A stretch of 64,000 nucleotides of DNA from Nocardioides sp. dk884 (GTDB lineage Bacteria > Actinomycetota > Actinomycetes > Propionibacteriales > Nocardioidaceae). A program made the position numbers and the translations under genes. The stretch is taken from assembly GCF_009557055.1 (NCBI RefSeq), contig NZ_CP045649.1:4191501-4255500 (forward strand), written 5' to 3'. Below the pieces are notes generated by a model that saw only the letters and a list, made by a program, of their open reading frames with translations, did no database searches and was not told where the DNA came from. Positions within the stretch are counted from its first letter, which is position 1. Every line of letters starts with the position of its first letter. Shown in pieces: positions 7,444-15,672 of the stretch.

Positions 7444-7758
7444 ATGTCCTGGCTCGTGCTCGTGCTCTCCGGTGGCCTCGAGGCCGTCTGGGCGCTCGCC
7501 CTGGGCCGCAGCGAGGGGTTCACCCGCCTCGCGCCCACCGCCGTCTTCGCCGTCGCCGTCACCGCCAGCATGGCCGGGCTCGCCTGGTCGATGCGCACCA
7601 TCCCCACCGGCACGGCGTACGCCGTGTGGGTCGGCATCGGCGCCACCCTCACCGTCGCCTGGTCGATGGCCACCGGCGCCGAGGACGCCTCGGTGGTCAA
7701 GGTCCTGCTCCTCGCCGGGATCGTCGGCTGTGTGATCGGGTTGAAGGTCGTGAGCTGA
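7444..7758 (+). CDS. gdx: SMR family guanidinium exporter (Gdx/SugE type)
   Basis: This is a 104-residue, four-helix small multidrug resistance protein that works as a dual-topology dimer exchanging substrate for protons. The conserved Glu in helix 1 (GGLEAVWALALG, residue 13) is present, as are helix 2 with MAGLAWSMRTIPTGTAYAVWVGIG and helices 3-4. The W-A and IPTGTAYAVW pattern and the guanidine-III riboswitch directly upstream point to the guanidinium-exporting Gdx subgroup rather than EmrE-type polyaromatic cation exporters. The ATG is preceded by GGAGG. A family A palindrome follows 9 nt after the stop, between this gene and the convergent gene at 7889. Confidence 0.93.
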   Translation: MSWLVLVLSGGLEAVWALALGRSEGFTRLAPTAVFAVAVTASMAGLAWSMRTIPTGTAYAVWVGIGATLTVAWSMATGAEDASVVKVLLLAGIVGCVIGLKVVS

Positions 7759-7766
7759 GGGGTTGC

Positions 7767-7847
7767 CGGGGTTGCGCGCGTAACTACGCAATTGCTGGGA
7801 AAAGCACCTGCCGCGGCACGATCGAGGTGTTTTTCCCAGCAATTGCG
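7767..7847. repeat. intergenic palindromic repeat, family A (copy 1)
   Basis: Arms of 23 nt (7787-7809 and 7825-7847) pair with one mismatch around a 15-nt loop. They contain CGCAATTGCTGGG and AAAGCACCT. The 5' flank GGGGTTGCGC-GCGTAAC is also conserved in the copies near 23.5 kb (in inverse orientation). The element fills the space between the convergent gdx and 7889-8506 genes, where it could act as a bidirectional terminator. Confidence 0.85.
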
Positions 7848-7888
7848 CCGAAAGACACCGCACCCCGGCCCACCCCCGCGGCCACCCC

Positions 7889-8506
7889 TCAGCCCAGGAC
7901 CGTCGTCACCACGTCGGTCACCGAGGCCCGGCGCGGGGTGGAGGAGAAGCCGAAGCGCGGCGGCGGGTCGACCGGGGCGAGGGCGCCGAGATCGGCGCTC
8001 TCCCAGGTGCCGCTCGCGGAGAGGATCCGGCGCACGCCGGTGGCGCCGTAGTACTCCCGCCGTCCGCCCCCGGCGCTGCCGCGGGTGCGTACGCCGCGCA
8101 GCACCACCCGGGCCACCGGGTCGGTGAGCGCGCACCACGCCGGGGCGGTGGCCAGGCGGCGCGGCACCACCGCCAGCAGCCGGCCCAGCAGCGTCGGCCC
8201 GCCGACGGCGAGGTCGAGCGCGAGGCTCGGCGAGCGCACCTGCCACCGCGCGCCCGAGCCCGAGCCCGCCCCGACGACCCCGACCGTGAAGGCCTCGACC
8301 CGCACCTCGTCGAAGGAGTACGTCGCGGCGATGAACTCCGCCACCTGCGGGCGCGGCGCGAGCAGCACCCGGTGGCCGTCGGCGGTCTCCACCATCGCGT
8401 CCGAGAACGCCCCCAGCGGGGTGTCGTGCCAGTGCCCGACGACGATCCGGGTGCCGCTGGTGGTGCCGACCCCGGCGATCCGGCCGACGAAGCGCTGGCG
8501 CCTCAT
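7889..8506 (-). CDS. conserved hypothetical protein coupled to hrpB
   Basis: No family is recognised for this 205-residue protein. It is soluble and beta-rich, with an N-terminal MRRQRFVGRIAGVGTTSGTR, then HWHDTPLGAFSDAMVE (a plausible active-site or ligand-facing stretch with two His), APRPQVAEFIAATYSF in the middle, and a central PSLALDLAVGGPTLLGRLLA. There is no signal peptide or transmembrane helix. Its ATG overlaps the hrpB stop codon by 4 nt (ATGA), so translation is coupled to the helicase and a functional link is likely. A family A palindrome lies just beyond its stop. Confidence 0.75.
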   Translation of the reverse strand: MRRQRFVGRIAGVGTTSGTRIVVGHWHDTPLGAFSDAMVETADGHRVLLAPRPQVAEFIAATYSFDEVRVEAFTVGVVGAGSGSGARWQVRSPSLALDLAVGGPTLLGRLLAVVPRRLATAPAWCALTDPVARVVLRGVRTRGSAGGGRREYYGATGVRRILSASGTWESADLGALAPVDPPPRFGFSSTPRRASVTDVVTTVLG

Positions 8507-11040
8507 CGGCGCTGCCCACCCGAGCCTTGTCCGGCGCGCGCCGTACGCGCGGTCGGCTGCGCGGTGAGCGGGTCCTCGGGCCAGGAGTGCTTCGGGTAGC
8601 GCCCGCGCAGCTCGCCGCGCACCTGCGGGTAGGCCTGCGCCCAGAACGACGTGAGGTCCGCGGTCACCGCGACCGGGCGACGCGCCGGGGAGAGCAGGTG
8701 CAGCAGCAGCGGCACCCGGCCGTCGGCGACGGTGGGCGCGGCGCGCCAGCCGAAGACCTCCTGCAGCCGCACCGCGAGCACCGGCTGGTCACCGGTGTAG
8801 TCGATGCGCACCGTCGAGCCGCTGGGCACCGTGACCCGCTCGGGGGCGAGCTCGTCGAGGCGCCCGGCCTCGGGCCAGGGCAGCAGCCGACGCAGCGCGG
8901 TCACCAGGTCGACGCGGCGCAGGTCGCGACCACCGCGCAGCCCGGCCAGCTCGGGCCCCAGCCAGCTCTCGACGGAGTCCGACAGCGCCTCGTCGGAGAC
9001 GTCCGGCCACGGCTCGCCGAGCGCGCGGTGCAGGAACGCCAGCCGCGCCCGCAGCGCCGTCGCGGCCTCCGACCAGGGCAGCAGCGCCAACCCCTCGCGG
9101 CGCAGCGCCTCGCCCACCGCCGCCGCGACCAGCTCGGGATCGGGGTCGGGCAGCGGCACCGAGGCGAGCTCGATCGCGCCGAGCCGCGTCGTACGACGAG
9201 CGACCACGCGGCCCTCGCGCCAGACCACGTCGTCGCGCTCGTGCCACAGCGAGGGCGCGGCCTCCAGGGCCAGGTCCTCGCTCAGCGGGGCCGCGGCACG
9301 CACGGTGGCGTCGCGCTGGCCGGGGCGGCGCTCGGCGTCGGCGACCACCAGCCACGGCAGCCCGGTGAGCGCACCCTGGCCGGGCGCGAGGACGGCGCCG
9401 GTCCCCGACGCCATGAGGTACGACGTGGTCTCGCGGCGCCGGCGCGCGATCCGGTCCGGGTGCGCCAGGGCCACGACCAGCCCCACGGCCAGGTCGTCGG
9501 TGAGCGGGTCGCCCGTCGGCCCCGCGTCGCGCGGGACGGCGTCGAGCAGCCGCCGCACCTGGGTGCGCCACGCGCCCGCCGCCGGCCCGCCGCGGCGCAT
9601 CGCGCGCAGCGCCGCGACCAGGTCGCCGTCGGGCACCCGGACATCCTCGGCGAGCAGCGCCACCACCTCGGCGGCGCGGCGCGCGCCGACCGGGCCGGCG
9701 CCGTCGAGCAGCGCCCGAGCCAGGCGCGGGTCGGCGCCCACCCGCGCGATCTCGCGGCCGCGGGCGGTCACCGCGCCGTGCTCGTCCACGGCACCGAGTG
9801 ACGTCAGGGTGGCCCGGGCGGAGGCGAGCGCCGGGGCCGGCGGCGGGTCGAGGAGCGCGAGGCCGGCGCCGTCCGGGCTGCCCCACACGGCCAGCTCCAG
9901 GGCGAACGCGGTCAGGTCGGCGGTGGCGATCTCGGGGGCCGGGTGCGGGTCGAGGTGGGTGTGCTCGACCTCCGACCAGCAGCGGTACGCCGCGCCCGGG
10001 CCCTCGCGCCCGGCGCGCCCGGCGCGCTGCTCGGCGGCGGCCCGGCTGACCGGCACCGTCACCAGCCCGGCGAGCGCGCGGCGGTGGTCGGTGTGCGGGC
10101 GGCGGGTGAGGCCGGCGTCGACGACGACCCGGACCCCGGGCACGGTCAGGGACGACTCGGCCACCGAGGTGGAGACCACCACCCGGCGCCGCGGACCGGC
10201 GGTGAGCGCGAGGTCCTGCTCCGCGGTCGGGAGCCGTCCGTGCAGTGCGCGGACGTCGGCGTCCACCCCGCCCAGCCGGCGTACCACCCCGGCCACCTCC
10301 CCGACCCCGGGCACGAAGACCAGCACGTCGCCGGCCTGCTCGGCCAGCGCGCGCCGGGTGGTCGCCGCGACGTGGTCGAGGAACCCCGGCGTCACGCCCC
10401 GCTCGTCGAGGCGTCGTACGCCGGGCGGCGGCGGGCACCAGTGCTCCGCGACCGGGTGCAGCGCGCCGGGCACCCCCACGACCGGCACCGGCCCCGCGGG
10501 CCCGCCCAGCACCCCCGCGGTGCGCGCGGCCTCCACGGTCGCCGACATCGCGACCACCGCCAGGTCGGGGCGCAGGTGGGCGCGCACGTCGACCAGCAGC
10601 GCGAGGGTGAGGTCGACGTCGAGCTGGCGCTCGTGGACCTCGTCGAGGACGACCGCGGCCACGCCGGGCAGCTCGGGGTCGCGCTGCAGGCGGCGCAGCA
10701 GCACCCCGGTGGTCACGACCTCGATCCGGGTGGTCGCGCCGACCTGGCGCTCGCCGCGCACGGCGTACCCGACCGTGGCGCCGACCGGCTCGCCGAGCAG
10801 GTGGGCCAGACGCCGGGCGGCGGCCCGCGCGGCGATCCGGCGCGGCTGGGTGACCACGACCCGCCCGCCCCGGGCGAGGGCGACCGCGGGCGGCACCAGC
10901 GTGGTCTTGCCGGTGCCGGGCGGCGCGTGCAGCACAGCGGAGCCCCGGCTCGCGAGCGCCTCGGCCAGCGGCGCCAGCCCGGCGGCGACCGGCAGGTCGG
11001 GCGGTGCGGCCAGCAGCCGCTCGATCGGGTCGGAGCTCAC
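8503..11040 (-). CDS. hrpB: ATP-dependent helicase HrpB
   Basis: HrpB is a DEAH/RHA-type helicase of about 840 residues; this copy has 845. The sequence shows Walker A PPGTGKTT near residue 40, the TQPRRIAARAAARR motif Ia, VVLDEVHERQLDVDL (DEVH box), the SAT motif in VAMSATVEA, and the C-terminal helicase motif QRAGRAGREGPG with STSVAESSLTVPGV before it. The long C-terminal HrpB domain ends with the conserved RYPKHSWPEDP signature. Start is GTG 11040 (VSSDPIERLL). The reading frame stays open upstream, but that stretch lies antisense to the acyl-CoA dehydrogenase gene. The 3' end overlaps the next gene by ATGA. The cellular role is unclear in most bacteria. Confidence 0.95.
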   Translation of the reverse strand: MSSDPIERLLAAPPDLPVAAGLAPLAEALASRGSAVLHAPPGTGKTTLVPPAVALARGGRVVVTQPRRIAARAAARRLAHLLGEPVGATVGYAVRGERQVGATTRIEVVTTGVLLRRLQRDPELPGVAAVVLDEVHERQLDVDLTLALLVDVRAHLRPDLAVVAMSATVEAARTAGVLGGPAGPVPVVGVPGALHPVAEHWCPPPPGVRRLDERGVTPGFLDHVAATTRRALAEQAGDVLVFVPGVGEVAGVVRRLGGVDADVRALHGRLPTAEQDLALTAGPRRRVVVSTSVAESSLTVPGVRVVVDAGLTRRPHTDHRRALAGLVTVPVSRAAAEQRAGRAGREGPGAAYRCWSEVEHTHLDPHPAPEIATADLTAFALELAVWGSPDGAGLALLDPPPAPALASARATLTSLGAVDEHGAVTARGREIARVGADPRLARALLDGAGPVGARRAAEVVALLAEDVRVPDGDLVAALRAMRRGGPAAGAWRTQVRRLLDAVPRDAGPTGDPLTDDLAVGLVVALAHPDRIARRRRETTSYLMASGTGAVLAPGQGALTGLPWLVVADAERRPGQRDATVRAAAPLSEDLALEAAPSLWHERDDVVWREGRVVARRTTRLGAIELASVPLPDPDPELVAAAVGEALRREGLALLPWSEAATALRARLAFLHRALGEPWPDVSDEALSDSVESWLGPELAGLRGGRDLRRVDLVTALRRLLPWPEAGRLDELAPERVTVPSGSTVRIDYTGDQPVLAVRLQEVFGWRAAPTVADGRVPLLLHLLSPARRPVAVTADLTSFWAQAYPQVRGELRGRYPKHSWPEDPLTAQPTARTARAGQGSGGQRR

Positions 11041-11084
11041 CCGGTCAAGTCTGCCGACCCGCCGGTGGGCCCGGCGAGCCGGCC

Positions 11085-12305
11085 TCAGCGGATCGGGGCG
11101 CCGGAGATCGCGCGGGCGATCACCAGGCGCTGGATCTCCGAGGTGCCCTCGAAGACGGTGTAGATCTTGGCGTCGCGCGACCACCGCTCGACGGGGTACT
11201 CGCGGGTGTAGCCGTTGCCGCCGAGGATCTGCATCGCCTGGGTGGTCACCTTCACCGCCGTCTCGCCGGCGACCAGCTTCGACATCGACCCCTCGGCCGC
11301 CTCGAAGGTCTTGCCCTGCGCCGCCATCCACGCCGCGCGCCAGACCAGCAGCCGGGCGGCGTCGATCGAGGTGCGCATGTCGGCGAGCGCGAACGCGATC
11401 CCCTGGTTCTCGATGATCGGGCGCCCGAACTGCTCGCGGGTGCGGGCGTAGTCCAGCGCCACCTCGTAGGCCGCGCGCGCGATGCCGATCGCCTGGGCGC
11501 CGACCGCCGGGCGGGTGCGCTCGAAGGTCGCCATCGAGGCGTTGCCGCGCGCGCCGCCGCCCTCGCGGGCCCGGGCCAGGCGCGCGTCGAGGCGCTCCCT
11601 GCCGCCGAGCAGGCAGCTCCCGGGCACCCGGACCCGGTCCAGGACGACCTCGGCGGTGTGCGAGGCGCGGATGCCGTGCTTGTGGAACTTCTGGCCCTGG
11701 CTCAGGCCGGGGGTGCCGCGGGGCACCAGGAAGCTCGCCTGGCCGCGGGTGCGCAGGTCGGGGTCGACCACCGCGGTCACCACGTGGACGTCGGCGATGC
11801 CGCCGTTGGTGGCCCAGGTCTTGGTGCCGGTGATCACCCACTCGTCGCTCGCCTCGTCGTACGTCGCGCGGGTGCGCATCGCGCCCACGTCGCTGCCGGC
11901 GTCGGGCTCGGAGGAGCAGAACGCCGCGATCCGCAGGTCGCCCGGGGTGCCGAACATCTGCGGGGCCCACTCCCCGACCTGCTCGGGGGTGCCGTTGGAG
12001 CTGAGCGCCGCCGCGGCCAGCGCGGTGCCCACGATCGAGAGCCCGATGCCGGCGTCGCCCCAGAACAGCTCCTCCATCGCGACCGGGAACCCCAGGCCGG
12101 AGGGGTCGAAGGACTGGGCGGCGAAGAAGTCCAGGGAGTACAGCCCGATCTTGGCCGCCTCCTCCAGCACCGGCCAGGGGAACTCCTCGCGCTCGTCCCA
12201 CTCCGCGGCGGCCGGGCGCACGACCTCGGCGGCGAAGTCGTGCACCCACGCGCGCAGCTCGACGTGGTCGGGAGAGAGGTCGAAGGACGGCGAGGTCGAG
12301 GTCAC
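11085..12305 (-). CDS. acyl-CoA dehydrogenase
   Basis: This is a flavoprotein of fatty-acid or branched-chain acyl-CoA oxidation. The 406-residue chain has the N-terminal helical domain, the FAD/substrate motif AAFCSSEPDAGSDVGAM with ITGTKTWATNGG, and the C-terminal helical domain with RTREQFGRPIIENQ, QILGGNGYTREYPVERWSRD and YTVFEGTSEIQRLVIAR. The Glu in FEGTSEIQ sits at the medium/short-chain catalytic-base position. An insertion at about 232-252 (GGRERLDARLARAREGGGA) is somewhat Arg-rich. It starts with a GTG that overlaps the stop of the upstream DUF1707 gene by 4 nt, so PadR, DUF1707 and this enzyme form one operon. The exact substrate is unknown. Confidence 0.92.
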   Translation of the reverse strand: MTSTSPSFDLSPDHVELRAWVHDFAAEVVRPAAAEWDEREEFPWPVLEEAAKIGLYSLDFFAAQSFDPSGLGFPVAMEELFWGDAGIGLSIVGTALAAAALSSNGTPEQVGEWAPQMFGTPGDLRIAAFCSSEPDAGSDVGAMRTRATYDEASDEWVITGTKTWATNGGIADVHVVTAVVDPDLRTRGQASFLVPRGTPGLSQGQKFHKHGIRASHTAEVVLDRVRVPGSCLLGGRERLDARLARAREGGGARGNASMATFERTRPAVGAQAIGIARAAYEVALDYARTREQFGRPIIENQGIAFALADMRTSIDAARLLVWRAAWMAAQGKTFEAAEGSMSKLVAGETAVKVTTQAMQILGGNGYTREYPVERWSRDAKIYTVFEGTSEIQRLVIARAISGAPIR

Positions 12306-12724
12306 ATCGTGGAGCGTAGTGACCGCGGCGGCCCCGCAGGGCCCCGTCCACGACGCCGCCGCGCGATCACGAACGCCACCGCCAGCACGGCGACGCCGAG
12401 CAGCACCGGCGCCCGGAGCAGCAGCGCGAGGACCAGCAGCACCATCACGATGTGCACCGCCCGCGGGCCCCGGTGGCCGCGCGCCGCGCGCCCGGCGGGG
12501 ACCGCACCGGTCGGCGCCGGGCGGGCACCGGCCGCGGGAGCGGGCAGGTCGGCGAAGACCGGAGCCAGGTCGCCCTGGGTCCGCGCCGCCCAGATCCGCT
12601 CCAGGCGCTCGGCGTGCTCGCCGGTGTCGAGGCGGCCCTCGACGTAGTGCCCGGCCAGCGCGTCCGCGGCGGCCTGCCGCTCGGCGTCACCGATGCGCAG
12701 GCGCGGGGCCTCCATCGCGCTCAC
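12302..12724 (-). CDS. DUF1707 domain membrane protein
   Basis: The 140-residue protein opens with the DUF1707 signature (RIGDAERQAAADALAGHY, then EGRLDTGEHAERLERIWAARTQGDL and LAPVFADLP) at about 9-62. A Pro/Ala linker follows, then a hydrophobic stretch at about 92-120 that can form one or two membrane helices, and an Arg-rich tail. DUF1707 is a common actinobacterial domain of unknown function, often near regulators. The GTG at 12724 overlaps the PadR stop by 4 nt; the ATG at 12715 is an alternative that keeps the full domain. The gene's stop overlaps the acyl-CoA dehydrogenase start. Membrane-associated sensing linked to the PadR gene is a guess. Confidence 0.85.
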   Translation of the reverse strand: MSAMEAPRLRIGDAERQAAADALAGHYVEGRLDTGEHAERLERIWAARTQGDLAPVFADLPAPAAGARPAPTGAVPAGRAARGHRGPRAVHIVMVLLVLALLLRAPVLLGVAVLAVAFVIARRRRGRGPAGPPRSLRSTM

Positions 12725-13611
12725 GACCGCTCACCGCCGTCGTCCGACTCGGGACCGTCCGTCCCGGGCCCGTCCCCCTCGGGGTCGGCCGCCTCGGGTC
12801 GGTCCGCCTCGGGCGCGTCCCGGTCAGCTGCCTGCGGGCCCTCGGGGTCGGCGAGCACGCCGTACAGCCTGCGTCGCGCATCGACGAGGATCTCGATGGC
12901 CGCGGCCTTCTGCTCCGGTGTGCCGGTGGTGACCACCTGCCAGACCGCGCTCATCACCTGGCCGATCTCCGGCTTCAGGTCGGTGCCGCCCGGCTGCGCG
13001 TCGCCGTCTCGACCGGAGCCGGCGCGAGCGGTGTCCTCGAACGGCGCCCAGACGGCGGCGAGGTCCTCCGCGTGCTCGGTGGCGTACGTCGCTCCGGCCT
13101 GGGTCAGGCGCAGCGAGCGCCGGCCGCGCTCGGAGGTGGTCTCGACGAGCCCCTCGTCCTCGAGCTGGGAGATGGTCGGGTAGACCGACCCGGGGCTGGG
13201 CTTCCACACCCCGCCGGAACGCGCCTCGATCTGCTGGATCACCTGGTAGCCGTTGAGCGTCTCCCCGCCGCGCTCCGCCGTGGCGAGCACGTCGAGGATC
13301 GCCGAGCGGACGTCGCCGCGGCGCACCCGCGGCCCGCGCCGCTCCTCGGTGTCGGGCTGGCCGAAGCCGAAGATCCCCGCCAGCCAGGGCGGCGGCCCGC
13401 CGTGACCGCCCGGCCCGCCGGGCCAGCCCGGCCCGCCGCCGGGGCGGCGGTGCCCACGGCGTCCGCCCTCGAAGCCCCAGGCGCCCGGCCCGCCGCGGTG
13501 CTGCTGGCGCAGCCCGTCCATGTCGTGAGCGAACTGGCGGCCGAGCTCGGCGCCCAGCCGGCCGAGGTCGCGGCCCAGGCCGCCGCCTCCACATCCCTGT
13601 CCGTGGTCCAT
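12721..13611 (-). CDS. PadR family transcriptional regulator with Gly-rich N-terminus
   Basis: The 296-residue protein has three parts. Residues 1-90 are low-complexity, rich in Gly, Pro and His. Next comes a PadR winged helix at about 98-180 (RSAILDVLA, LNGYQVIQQIEARSGGVWKPSPGSVYPTISQLEDEGLV, then RRSLRLTQAG). A C-terminal helix ends in an acidic Asp/Glu/Pro tail. PadR proteins repress nearby genes in response to stress or small molecules. The ATG 13611 has AAGGAG at the right distance. A perfect palindrome GCGATATATCGC lies 50 nt upstream, toward the divergent ABC exporter, which is the likely target together with autoregulation. The Gly-rich extension is unusual in length. Confidence 0.9.
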   Translation of the reverse strand: MDHGQGCGGGGLGRDLGRLGAELGRQFAHDMDGLRQQHRGGPGAWGFEGGRRGHRRPGGGPGWPGGPGGHGGPPPWLAGIFGFGQPDTEERRGPRVRRGDVRSAILDVLATAERGGETLNGYQVIQQIEARSGGVWKPSPGSVYPTISQLEDEGLVETTSERGRRSLRLTQAGATYATEHAEDLAAVWAPFEDTARAGSGRDGDAQPGGTDLKPEIGQVMSAVWQVVTTGTPEQKAAAIEILVDARRRLYGVLADPEGPQAADRDAPEADRPEAADPEGDGPGTDGPESDDGGERS

Positions 13612-13660
13612 GACCGCTCCTTCCGTTCGTCTGCCTCGCCTCGGGACGACCGACGCGTTA

Positions 13661-13672
13661 GCGATATATCGC
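13661..13672. promoter_or_regulatory. GCGATATATCGC palindrome, probable PadR operator
   Basis: This perfect 12-bp palindrome lies in the 175-bp divergent region between the PadR gene (start 13611) and the ABC exporter genes (start 13787). The 10-mer GATATATCGC recurs upstream of a second PadR gene (63816-63825). Its AT-rich core stands out in this GC-rich DNA. Confidence 0.55.
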
Positions 13673-13786
13673 GATCGTACGGCCGAAGGAGCGAGGGGAC
13701 AAGCGCCGCCGGGCTGACATTTGTCATGTCCGACCGATGATGCGACGCACTGCCGCCGGCCCGGGACGCACGACATCGTGGGAGCC

Positions 13787-14785
13787 ATGAGAACTGCCAC
13801 GCCCCGCACCCCCGGCGACACCCCGGCCGTTCGGCTGCGTGGGGTCCGCCGCACCTACGGCACCGGGGACTCCCGGTTCGAGGCCGTGCGCGGTGTCGAC
13901 CTCGACGTCGCCCGCGGCAGCGTCGTGGCCCTGCTCGGCACCAACGGCGCGGGCAAGACCTCGCTGCTGGAGGTCGTCGAGGGCCTCGCGCCCGCCAGCG
14001 GCGGCACCATCGAGGTGCTCGGCCTGGACCCGGTCGCCGACCGCGCGGAGGTACGACGGCGTACCGGGGTGTTGCTGCAGCGCAGCGGTTTCGCCGCGGA
14101 CCTCACCGTGCGGGAGACCCTGGAGCTGTGGGCCAGCACGCTGACCCGCCCGCGTCCGGTCGCGGAGGGCCTGGCCATGCTCGACCTCGCCGACCGCGCC
14201 GAGACCCGGGTCGGGGCGCTGTCCGGCGGCGAGCAGCGCCGCCTCGACCTCTCCTGCACGCTGCTCGGCGACCCCGAGCTGGTGCTGCTCGACGAGCCCA
14301 CCACCGGCCTGGACCCCGAGAGCCGGCAGCGGCTGTGGGAGCTGGTGCGCGGGCTGCGGGAGGCCGGGCGCACCGTGGTGCTCTGCACCCACCACCTCGA
14401 GGAGGCCGAGGAGCTGGCCGACCGGATCGCGATCATGCACGGCGGCCTGATCGTGCGCGACGGCACCGCGGCCGAGATCACCGCCGCGCGCCCGTCCCGG
14501 GTCCGGTTCAGCACCGGTCCGGCGATCGAGCCGCTGCCGGCGGCCGAGGCCCTGGGGGCGCTCCGGGTGCATGCCGAGCACACCACCACGACCGTCGAGA
14601 CCCACGACCTGCAGGCCACGCTCACCGCGCTGCTCATCTGGGCCGGGCGCCACGGCGTACGCCTCGAGGGCCTCGACGCCCGCACCGCGAGCCTGGAGTC
14701 GGTGTTCCTCGACATCGCCCGCGAGCCCGTCGACCGCACGAGCGACCCCGCATCCCACCAGACCCTCGAAGGGACCCCGCGATGA
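13787..14785 (+). CDS. ABC transporter ATP-binding protein
   Basis: This 332-residue ATPase of the drug/antibiotic exporter (DrrA/CcmA-like) class has Walker A GTNGAGKTS at 51-59, Q-loop Q98, signature LSGGEQ at 145-150, Walker B VLLDEPTTGLD at about 166-176 and switch His in CTHHLEEAEE. Beyond residue 240 is the C-terminal extension usual for this class (IWAGRHGVRLEGLDARTASLESVFL). The ATG at 13787 follows GGGAGCC. Its stop overlaps the permease start by ATGA. A histidine kinase and response regulator follow, which is typical of actinobacterial modules in which the two-component pair controls the exporter. The substrate is unknown. Confidence 0.94.
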   Translation: MRTATPRTPGDTPAVRLRGVRRTYGTGDSRFEAVRGVDLDVARGSVVALLGTNGAGKTSLLEVVEGLAPASGGTIEVLGLDPVADRAEVRRRTGVLLQRSGFAADLTVRETLELWASTLTRPRPVAEGLAMLDLADRAETRVGALSGGEQRRLDLSCTLLGDPELVLLDEPTTGLDPESRQRLWELVRGLREAGRTVVLCTHHLEEAEELADRIAIMHGGLIVRDGTAAEITAARPSRVRFSTGPAIEPLPAAEALGALRVHAEHTTTTVETHDLQATLTALLIWAGRHGVRLEGLDARTASLESVFLDIAREPVDRTSDPASHQTLEGTPR

Positions 14786-15594
14786 GCGCCCTCGCCCCCA
14801 CCGACTCCGCGACCCCGTCGCCCGCCCGTGCCTCGCTGCGCCGGGTCCGCGGCCTGGTCCGCGCCAACGCGCGCCTGGTCGTGCGCAACCGGCTGACGCT
14901 GTCCTACGCCGTCGTCCTGCCGCTGCTGCCGCTGCTGCTGGTGCTGGGCGGTGACCGGGGCGCGATCGGCCCGGGCGCCGCCTCGGTGATCACCGTGGTG
15001 ATGCTCGCGCTGCTGTTCCCGGTCTTCTACAACACCTTGTCGATGATCGTGACCCGCCGCGACGAGCTGGTGCTCAAGCGGCTGCGCACCGGGGAGGTCC
15101 GTGACGCCGAGCTGTTGGTCTCGCTCGCCGCCCCCGGCGCGATCATCGCGATGCTGATCGGCCTCGTGACCATCCCCGCCGCCCTGGCCCTCGGCGTACC
15201 CGCCCCCAAGGCGCCGGTGCTCTACCTGCTGACGATCGCCGTCGCCTCGGTGACCCTGGCGACGCTGGCCTTCTGGACCGCCGCCTGGACCCGCAACGCC
15301 GAGGCCGCCCAGCTCACCAGCATGCCGGTGATGGCGCTGCTGGTGGCCGGCCAGCTCGCCGTCGGCTTCCCCGACGAGGTGCGGCGCTGGATCGCCTACA
15401 CGCCCGGCGGCGCCGTCACCGACCTGGTCCGCGGCTCCTGGTTCGGCCTGGGACCCGACGACGGCCCCGTCCCGAGCCTCGACTCCCTGGGCGCCTGGGC
15501 CGGCGCCGGCGTACCGCTGCTGGTGCTGGTCGCCTGGACCCTCCTGGGCGGCTGGCTGGCCGCCCGCTCCATGCGCTGGGAGCCGCGCGCCTGA
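14782..15594 (+). CDS. ABC-2 type transporter permease
   Basis: The 270-residue membrane protein has six predicted helices: about 43-58, 65-85, 110-135, 143-168, 175-195 and 238-262. The N-terminal cytoplasmic segment is basic, and the loop after helix 2 reads MIVTRRDELVLKRLRTGEV, a motif common to ABC-2 permeases that couple to a DrrA-like ATPase. It overlaps the ATPase gene by 4 nt, so the pair forms one exporter. A 78-nt gap separates it from the histidine kinase. Confidence 0.92.
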   Translation: MSALAPTDSATPSPARASLRRVRGLVRANARLVVRNRLTLSYAVVLPLLPLLLVLGGDRGAIGPGAASVITVVMLALLFPVFYNTLSMIVTRRDELVLKRLRTGEVRDAELLVSLAAPGAIIAMLIGLVTIPAALALGVPAPKAPVLYLLTIAVASVTLATLAFWTAAWTRNAEAAQLTSMPVMALLVAGQLAVGFPDEVRRWIAYTPGGAVTDLVRGSWFGLGPDDGPVPSLDSLGAWAGAGVPLLVLVAWTLLGGWLAARSMRWEPRA

Positions 15595-15672
15595 GGCCCC
15601 GGCGCCCGGCAGAATGGCGCCGACCCGAGCATTGCGGCCACCCGGCCGGCCAGCACCGAGGAGCGCAGAACG

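Noticed and set aside
4657-7758. Very long open frame running through yceI, the GNAT, LLM and SMR genes in another frame, and similar long frames on both strands elsewhere (for example 13855-16866 minus, 20454-23630 minus, 59994-63833 plus)
   Set aside because: They are Arg/Gly/Pro/Ala-rich shadow frames caused by high third-position GC; the true genes have recognisable domains and correct ribosome-binding sites.
8503-12351. Single 1282-residue helicase-dehydrogenase fusion
   Set aside because: The upstream part is a shadow of the acyl-CoA dehydrogenase gene; HrpB starts at GTG 11040.
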